From Salinimicrobium sp964572365 (GTDB lineage: Bacteria > Bacteroidota > Bacteroidia > Flavobacteriales > Flavobacteriaceae), in the NCBI GenBank assembly GCA_964572365.1, contig CAZNFK010000005.1:1-44742 (forward strand): 44,742 nt of DNA, written 5' to 3'. The notes beneath the pieces were generated by a model. It saw only the letters and a list, made by a program, of their open reading frames with translations, was not told where the DNA came from and did no database searches. Numbering within the stretch: the stretch's first letter is position 1; every line of letters starts with the position of its first letter. Positions 39,393-44,742 of the stretch are shown here, piece by piece. The position numbers were made by a program, and so were the translations under genes.

Positions 39393-39435
39393 ATAAATTA
39401 AGGAATCGCTGAAACTGTAACAATGATAGACGTCA
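39393..39435 (-). promoter_or_regulatory. Crp/Fnr-like site and -7 box of the last Usp operon
   Basis: Site TGATAGACGTCA (39424-39435); minus-strand -7 box TAATTTAT (39400-39393); centre-to-box distance 29.5 bp. Confidence 0.75.
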
Positions 39436-39451
39436 GTTTTCAAAAGCTCTT

Positions 39452-40024
39452 TTAGTAGTCAAACCGGCTAACTTCCCGTACTTCCCCGGAATCCATTTCG
39501 TCAAGAAATTCGTTTCCTACCCGTACTCTTACAAGTCGCAGTGTAGGGAAACCTACCGCTGCAGTCATTTTTTTCACCTGCCGGAATTTCCCTTCTGTAA
39601 GGATCACACTAATCCAGCTGGTGGGGCCATGTCTTTCATCCCTTATCTTTTTTGCCCGTTCTGGGAAATCTGGAGGAGTTGTCAGGATCCTGGCCTTGCA
39701 GGGATTGGTGAAATATTTTTCACCCTGGATCCCTATCTCCACTCCTTCGGTCATTTTTTTTAGAGCGACTTCGTCTATCAATCCGTCCACCTGCACAAAA
39801 TATTCTTTTTCTACTTTGCGTCCGGTGATGTCTGCACTAACTTTCCCATCGGTGGTGAGTAACAGCAGGCCTTCAGAATCCTGGTCCAGCCGACCTATGG
39901 ACATGGTTTCGGCAGGGAAATCAAACAGTTGCCCTAACAATTTTTTATTCTTCCGGGTTTTTTGATTGGTTATGAACTGGCTGAGAAATCCGTAAGGTTT
40001 GTATAACTTGAAATGACGATGCAT
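39452..40024 (-). CDS. rluE: RsuA/RluE family 23S rRNA pseudouridine synthase
   Basis: 190 residues from the ATG at 40024 (MHRHFKLYKPYGFLSQF); the upstream open frame lacks family similarity. The catalytic Asp lies in SIGRLDQDSEGLLLLTTDG, followed by KEYFVQVDG and LTEGKFRQVKKMTAAVGFPTLRLVRVRVG. There is no S4 domain at the N-terminus, which fits RluE rather than RluB or RsuA. Housekeeping rRNA modification; probably not part of the regulon, since no site faces it. Confidence 0.88.
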   Translation of the reverse strand: MHRHFKLYKPYGFLSQFITNQKTRKNKKLLGQLFDFPAETMSIGRLDQDSEGLLLLTTDGKVSADITGRKVEKEYFVQVDGLIDEVALKKMTEGVEIGIQGEKYFTNPCKARILTTPPDFPERAKKIRDERHGPTSWISVILTEGKFRQVKKMTAAVGFPTLRLVRVRVGNEFLDEMDSGEVREVSRFDY

Positions 40025-40253
40025 TGGTAACTTTTGCCGCAAAAATACTAAAACCATAAGGATAGGATCATTCAATATTTCACCCCGGTTTTTGAAGAAT
40101 AATAAATGTAATTCCTATAGATGTCGACTTTTTTCTCTAAAAAAATGCTAAAAAATGGTAAAATTCACCAAAAGTGGGTATTGCGTGGAGCTTCTTGATA
40201 GTATATTTTTACAACATGAAATCGGAATAAGATGTAATGTTTTACCGATGGAA

Positions 40254-40290
40254 TAAAAAATCGGGGGTGTAGGGGCCCCGATTTTTTTTT
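40254..40290. terminator. Bidirectional intrinsic terminator after the 40289-40981 regulator gene
   Basis: AAAAAATCGGGG pairs with CCCCGATTTTTT, with T-runs on both strands. The right arm reaches the stop codon of the LuxR-type gene. Confidence 0.85.
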
Positions 40291-40981
40291 ATATCAAATC
40301 GAAAGCGTGGGCGTATTCGGTGAATTCGTAAGAGGTTTGAATTCCCAGTTTCCTTTTAATGATTTTTCGATGGGTGTTAACGGTATCGACAGTAATGTTC
40401 AACATCTCTGAAATTTCCGCGGAACTGTGTCCAAGGGCCACCAGTCGAAGAACTTCTTTTGCCCTGTCTCCCAGGCTATGAAACTTTTCCAGGTTATTCT
40501 TAAAAAAAGTACTTTCGGCCAATAGCCGCTCTGCCTTATTAGGTATGTGTTTCATTTGATCTACCGGAAAAACCACTGTTATGGTGTGGGTAGGATTTCC
40601 TTCTTTGTCCTGTTGAAAGATACGTATAGAGCCAATGTGCCAAACCCATTCCTCACGATCCTTAAATTTTACCTGTTGAAAAAAAGTAAAGGTTTCATTG
40701 GGATCTCTTTCCTTCAGTAGCTTCTCCAGCTTGATCATGAAACCTTCCATATCTTCATTATTGAAAAAGCGTTCATGATATTTACTGCCCATTTGTGAGA
40801 GTTCGTTCATGCTCACTCCCAGCTGGTCCAGCCCTTTGGAGCTCATGAAGACTGTTTTGAAATCGGAAAAGTCAACGATCTCATGGATCACTACCACCCC
40901 AGGTAATTGGTCGGCGCAGGGCGCCAGTTTTTGGATCTTTTCTTCTGCTGTACTCAAATCGTAATGTTTTAAGTTGGACAA
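40289..40981 (-). CDS. PAS-like/LuxR HTH transcriptional regulator
   Basis: 230 residues. Residues about 20-150 resemble a PAS domain (GVVVIHEIVDFSDFKTVFMS, then VWHIGSIRIFQQDKEGNPTHT). Residues 165-230 are a LuxR-type HTH: LGDRAKEVLRLVALGHSSAEISEMLNIT and TVNTHRKIIKRKLGI. No receiver domain. It is a close paralogue of the gene at 41069-41725, 87 bases upstream, and both end in the same pattern (A-F/S-DLI). Target genes unknown. No regulon site is seen in front of either gene. Confidence 0.88.
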   Translation of the reverse strand: MSNLKHYDLSTAEEKIQKLAPCADQLPGVVVIHEIVDFSDFKTVFMSSKGLDQLGVSMNELSQMGSKYHERFFNNEDMEGFMIKLEKLLKERDPNETFTFFQQVKFKDREEWVWHIGSIRIFQQDKEGNPTHTITVVFPVDQMKHIPNKAERLLAESTFFKNNLEKFHSLGDRAKEVLRLVALGHSSAEISEMLNITVDTVNTHRKIIKRKLGIQTSYEFTEYAHAFDLI

Positions 40982-41068
40982 ATTCAGCCTGTAACATTAT
41001 TGAGGTTAAGTTTTAAAATAGCTTGGGGCACTTTATAGGTATATAGAAAAGCAATTTTGTTACAGTGG

Positions 41069-41725
41069 TCAGATCAGATCAAAAGAACGGGCGTATTTTG
41101 TGAACTGATAACTTGAGGAAATCCCAAGTTTTTCTTTTACTATCCTTCTGTGTGAATTCACAGTATCAGTAGAAACATTCAGTTCTTCGGCGATCTCGGC
41201 AGAAGTCTTCCCCATGGCAACCAGCCTTAATACTTCTTTTCCACGCCTGCCGAGGCTCAGGAATTTTTTCCGGTTCTTTTTGAGGAAAAGACTTTCATCG
41301 AGCATTTTTTCAGCTTTCTGAGGAATGTGCTCGAGATCTCCCAGTGGAAAAGCAATTAAGATCGTGTGAGTAGGATTGCCTTCAGGATCTTTATGAAAGA
41401 TCTTTATGGAAGAAACATACCACACATAATCCTGGTCTTCCCTAAGCTGAACCTGGTGAAAAAAGTTATAAGTCTCATCCTCTTTTTTCTCCTTCATCGC
41501 TTTGCGGAGAAAGGCTAGGTAGTCTTCCATGAAATCCTCGTTCAGAAATTTCTTTTGGTAATCTTCGCCAATCGCTTTAAGCTCTTCCAAAGTAAGCCCC
41601 AGAAGATCCAGACCGTTAGAGGTCATATAGAGGGGAGCGAACCCTTCAATTTTATGGACTACCATTACCCCCGGCATGCTCTCTGCTACCGGTGCGAATT
41701 GGTTGATTTTTTCTTCGATCGTCAT
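41069..41725 (-). CDS. PAS-like/LuxR HTH transcriptional regulator, paralogue
   Basis: 218 residues. The N-terminal PAS-like part starts MTIEEKINQFAPVAESMPGV and includes DYVWYVSSIKIFHKDPEGNP. The C-terminal LuxR HTH reads LGRRGKEVLRLVAMGKTSAE and DTVNSHRRIVKEKLGI. About half of its residues match the downstream paralogue, so the pair arose by tandem duplication. The conserved NPTHTI segment next to the HTH linker suggests a shared ligand or partner. Confidence 0.88.
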   Translation of the reverse strand: MTIEEKINQFAPVAESMPGVMVVHKIEGFAPLYMTSNGLDLLGLTLEELKAIGEDYQKKFLNEDFMEDYLAFLRKAMKEKKEDETYNFFHQVQLREDQDYVWYVSSIKIFHKDPEGNPTHTILIAFPLGDLEHIPQKAEKMLDESLFLKKNRKKFLSLGRRGKEVLRLVAMGKTSAEIAEELNVSTDTVNSHRRIVKEKLGISSSYQFTKYARSFDLI

Positions 41726-41832
41726 AGAAACGGCAAATAAAGCAAATTCATTACTGAAATTGGCAGGTATACCCGGAAATTGGTTATCTGTACAGATAGA
41801 TCAGGGAAGAAAAGTGACAAAAAATACTGTGG

Positions 41833-42513
41833 TTACTCCAGGAGTTTTATTAATTCTTTGGCTGCTTTTTCTGCTGAAGCAGGATTTTGACCAGTTATCA
41901 ATTTACCTGAAACCTTTACTTTTGAAGTAAAAGGAATGGTAGCCGAAGAATATTTCGCCCCCAGGGTTTTAAGCCTGTCCTCAAGGCTAAAAGGTATATT
42001 ATCACGCAATCCAACTATTTTTTCCTCGGCATTTGAAAATGCCGTAACCTCTTTGTCGATCAGGAGTTCGGGTTCCTCTATGGCGGCTGTGATCAATGCA
42101 GCAGGACCGTGACAAATGGCAGCGATAGGTTTTTGTTGGCGGTAAAAATCCACCACCAAATGAGCGGTGATCTCATCTGTGGCCAGGTCCCCCATAGGTC
42201 CGTGTCCCCCGGGGAAGAATACAGCGTCAAAATCATCTGCGCTCAGCTCCTCCAGCTTATGAGTGAATTCAAAATCTTTTTGAGCCTTTTCGTCTTTTTG
42301 AAACCTGCGGTTGGAGGAGGTGATGTTTTCTGTAAGCTGACTTCGAGGATCTACAGGAGGTTTTCCTCCTTTAGGACTAGCCAGTGTTACTTCAAATCCT
42401 TTGTCAATAAATTCATAATAAGGGTCTGTAAATTCTCCCAGCCAAACTCCTGTTTTTGAATCGGTGTTCACCAGATCGCTATGGGAGGTAAGTACCATCA
42501 AGATCTTTTTCAT
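41833..42513 (-). CDS. DJ-1/PfpI superfamily protein (Hsp31-like)
   Basis: 226 residues from the ATG at 42513 (MKKILMVLTSH). The nucleophile Cys is in AAICHGPAAL, with the partner Glu in TGVWLGEFTDPY and FFPGGHGPMGDL before it. This is the arrangement of Hsp31/glyoxalase III-like members, which detoxify methylglyoxal or act as holding chaperones. The length matches. It is monocistronic and has no regulon site, despite a plausible stress role. Confidence 0.9.
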   Translation of the reverse strand: MKKILMVLTSHSDLVNTDSKTGVWLGEFTDPYYEFIDKGFEVTLASPKGGKPPVDPRSQLTENITSSNRRFQKDEKAQKDFEFTHKLEELSADDFDAVFFPGGHGPMGDLATDEITAHLVVDFYRQQKPIAAICHGPAALITAAIEEPELLIDKEVTAFSNAEEKIVGLRDNIPFSLEDRLKTLGAKYSSATIPFTSKVKVSGKLITGQNPASAEKAAKELIKLLE

Positions 42514-42615
42514 CACGCTGTTTTTGGTTAGTACTTGAATTTAAGGCATTTAATTGAAAACAGAAAAACGTCCTCTCATTTTATTATTTTATTAATAAAA
42601 AGACGGTCCCTAAAT

Positions 42616-44742
42616 TTACCCTGTTACCTCAAGAGTGCTGTAACCCTGCCCGTTTCTTTTTAACCTTACCTGGGTGGCAATGCGTTCTTTTAGTGAATCC
42701 ACATGGCTAATTATCCCAATGGTTTTTGAGGATTCTGCCTGTAACTTCTCAAGCGTGGTGAGAGTTTGATCGAGGGTTTCAGGGTCAAGGGTACCAAAAC
42801 CTTCATCTATGAAAAGGCTGTTTATCTCAACATTTTTAGATGCAAGGTCAGAGAGGGCAAGGGCCATGGAAAGACTCAGGATAAAGGTCTCCCCTCCCGA
42901 TAATGTCTTTACAGATCTTCGTTGCCCGCCCATATGCTCATCAATGGCAACCAGGCTGTCATCTTCATCTTCCACAGGTTTATCGATCCTGTACCGGTCG
43001 CTAAGATCTTTTAGGCGAACATTGGCCAGGCGTAGTAATTGAGATAAGCTGAGGTCCTGCGCAAAATCGTTGAATTTTTTTCCCGTTGAATCACCGATCA
43101 GCTGGTTCAATAATTCCCATCGCCTTATCTTTCGTTTCTTTTCCACCAGCCCTTCTTCAATATTTTTAATTTGTTGAAGAATATCTTTATGATTGCTCAG
43201 TTTTCTCCTTAGTTCTTCACAGTCTTTGTTCAGGTTCTGCAGTTCCCCCTGCTTTTTTTTCAGCTCTTCCCCAAGATCTTCTGAATTTTCTTCAACATCT
43301 TTATCCTGAAGCTTTTTAAGTTCCGCTTCCAGGGTTTTAATGGCGGCTTCGGCTTTGGTGGTTTCGTTGCAGAGCGCTTCTTTCTTCTTCCTCAATTCGG
43401 CAGCTTTTTCTTCCGGAAGCAGTCTTTCCAGGGCTTCAGAAATTTCCGCGCAACCTTCTTTTTTCACCTTTGGAAAAAGGGTTTTTTCAAGCTGTTCAAG
43501 TTGTTCATTTTTCGAATGCAGCTTCTCGTCAAGTTCTTTTGCAGCTCTTGCTAAAGTAGATTTTTGATGCTGCAGCGCGTTCCACCTTTTTTGCAACTCA
43601 GAACAATCTTTATGAATGTCTTCCCCTGTATAGACTTCCTCAAGCTGTGCCTTCAGTTCAAGGCCCTCACCCAAAACAGTTTGCAGATTTTTGATCAATG
43701 GGATGCCGGTCGAGATCGCCGTAAGCTTCCTGTTTTCCTGTTCATAATTTTCCAGGGCATGGATCTGCCGGTCTATTCCCGAACAACGTGCGGTCCAGTC
43801 ATAATCTTCTTCGTATACCCCAAATTCCGTTTCAAAATCCCTTTTTTGAGCCTGTAGCTTGTTTGCTGTTTCCTGGTCTGAGTGCTGCAACTGCTCCAAT
43901 CGTTTTTGATAATGGGCCAGGCTGGTTTCACTTCCGGTGATCTGCCGCTGTTTCTCGGTTAATTCTCTGGCCGTGGTTTTGATCTCCTCCTGCAACCCGT
44001 CTTCCTGTGCGGGCAGGTCTTTGGCATAAGGATGTTCCAAAGCTCCACAAAGAGGACACGGCTGTCCGTCCTGCAACTGATGCCGGTGCTCTTCCAGGGA
44101 TCTTCTTAGGTTTTCGTTCTCTTTTTTGAGCTGTAGCTTTTCCAGTCGCTCCTTCAGGGTTTCTGCTCCTGACTTTTCCAGAATTATTTTCTTCGGAAGT
44201 TCCTCCAGCTGCGGCGCAATGTTCTCCTTCTCATCTTTCAGTTTTTTCAATTCTGCGGAAAGATTCCGAAGCACCACCGACTGTTGTTCAGCTTTTCTGG
44301 CTTTTTCCAGCGCCTTGCGCAGTCTTTGCTTTTCGGAAAGAGGATCTTGCAGGTTTATGTTCGATAGCACGGTCTTCAGCTCATTGAGCCGGGACTTCGA
44401 AAAGGCCAGCATTTCCTGAAGTTTTTCTTCGGCCGATTCGAGATTTCCGTTTAGCTGAAACGGCACTTCCCGTACCTCGGTCTCGAACTCCTTTTTTATG
44501 GCAACATAATCTTTGCCTTTATCCTCCCGTTGTTGCTGAAGTTTTCTCACCCTCGCCGAAAATTCCTGCAACCGTTCTTCCACGGTTTCGGCATCCGTTT
44601 CGTTTTGAATGAAATGTGTGACCTCTTCAAGACATTCATTGGTCTCCCTGAGGTTGCTCTCCGTATTTTTATAATTTTCGGCCAGGGTGGACCTTAGTTC
44701 CTCGCAATTTGCCTTCAGCTGCTTCCAGGAGTGTAGTTCCTC
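42616..44742 (-). CDS. sbcC: Exonuclease subunit SbcC (5' part cut by window)
   Basis: The frame is open from the window edge to the stop at 42616, 708 residues, without the N-terminal Walker A, which lies outside. It is an SMC-like protein: long coiled-coil arms (Glu/Lys/Leu-rich), a zinc hook CPLCGALEHPY, a second coiled coil, and the C-terminal ATPase half with LSGGETFILSLSMALALS, Walker B SLFIDEGFGTLD and IISHVDSLKERI. With SbcD it cuts hairpins and protein-blocked DNA ends. sbcD is expected immediately beyond the window edge. Internal GTG or ATG codons are not the start. Confidence 0.93.
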   Translation of the reverse strand, partial: EELHSWKQLKANCEELRSTLAENYKNTESNLRETNECLEEVTHFIQNETDAETVEERLQEFSARVRKLQQQREDKGKDYVAIKKEFETEVREVPFQLNGNLESAEEKLQEMLAFSKSRLNELKTVLSNINLQDPLSEKQRLRKALEKARKAEQQSVVLRNLSAELKKLKDEKENIAPQLEELPKKIILEKSGAETLKERLEKLQLKKENENLRRSLEEHRHQLQDGQPCPLCGALEHPYAKDLPAQEDGLQEEIKTTARELTEKQRQITGSETSLAHYQKRLEQLQHSDQETANKLQAQKRDFETEFGVYEEDYDWTARCSGIDRQIHALENYEQENRKLTAISTGIPLIKNLQTVLGEGLELKAQLEEVYTGEDIHKDCSELQKRWNALQHQKSTLARAAKELDEKLHSKNEQLEQLEKTLFPKVKKEGCAEISEALERLLPEEKAAELRKKKEALCNETTKAEAAIKTLEAELKKLQDKDVEENSEDLGEELKKKQGELQNLNKDCEELRRKLSNHKDILQQIKNIEEGLVEKKRKIRRWELLNQLIGDSTGKKFNDFAQDLSLSQLLRLANVRLKDLSDRYRIDKPVEDEDDSLVAIDEHMGGQRRSVKTLSGGETFILSLSMALALSDLASKNVEINSLFIDEGFGTLDPETLDQTLTTLEKLQAESSKTIGIISHVDSLKERIATQVRLKRNGQGYSTLEVTG

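Noticed and set aside
1..44742. CRISPR arrays, insertion sequences, tRNA or rRNA genes, phage genes
   Set aside because: I looked for short regularly spaced repeats, transposase motifs, terminal inverted repeats and tRNA-like cloverleaf ends and saw none. The only long direct repeat is the 55-base pair at the N gap.

Overview
The window looks like a chromosomal segment of a Bacteroidota, most likely a marine or salt-tolerant Flavobacteriaceae. The reasons are AT-rich spacers with weak Shine-Dalgarno signals, -7 boxes of the form TAnnTTTG, short-lipobox lipoproteins (LLISC), a plastocyanin/azurin-type lipoprotein, DUF6064 and DUF6544 proteins, and PAS-LuxR regulators. The genus cannot be fixed from sequence alone. 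Three runs of exactly 100 N mark scaffold joins: one is probably a false gap, and two remove catalytic parts of genes.

Layout. (1) 1-2268: oxyR (C-terminus cut by the window edge) and an arsR-arsM pair. (2) 2420-39373: a continuous stress block. It holds six tandem-domain universal stress proteins (three in one operon with an ATP-cone/nuclease and a beta-CASP nuclease), Hsp20, a receiver-CRP regulator, a TerB-like/zinc-ribbon pair, an azurin, an Mla-type lipid transporter, an alpha/beta-hydrolase plus phosphoribosyltransferase pair, a PepSY-like secreted protein, an SDR dehydrogenase, two P2-type cation ATPases, a PfkB kinase, a beta-phosphoglucomutase/trehalose-phosphatase fusion, a GH65 phosphorylase, a zinc peptidase, PEP synthase, an MFP-ABC exporter and several small membrane or helical proteins. 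(3) 39452-44742: housekeeping genes (a pseudouridine synthase, two paralogous LuxR regulators, a DJ-1/PfpI protein, sbcC cut by the window edge).

The main discovery is regulatory. Almost every transcription unit of the stress block starts with a palindrome TGAY-N4-RTCA (typically ATGACAAATGTCAT). Its centre lies 29.5 bp upstream of the first base of a TAnnTTTA/TTAG-like -7 box. I found 13 exact sites plus one near match, serving 17 predicted promoters; only one departs from this spacing, by 1 bp. Three sites sit midway between divergent genes and appear to drive both. The geometry (site near -42) is that of a Crp/Fnr class II activator. The window encodes one candidate protein: a response regulator with receiver, cNMP-like and Crp-type HTH domains (9880-10923) that keeps the E...R recognition-helix pair of FNR/CRP.

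The gene content under these sites closely resembles the mycobacterial DosR dormancy regulon (Usp proteins, Hsp20, PfkB, CtpF-type ATPase, the OtsB1 module beta-PGM + trehalose phosphatase + GH65, PRTase/hydrolase proteins), but here it is apparently run by a Crp/Fnr-type protein instead of a NarL-type one. The same promoter also precedes a structured, probably non-coding transcript ending in a strong terminator (about 9587-9791) and three mutually related small helical proteins that I do not recognise. The inferred role is survival under energy or oxygen limitation: protein and nucleic-acid protection, ion homeostasis, rerouting of glycolysis/gluconeogenesis and trehalose use, and envelope maintenance.
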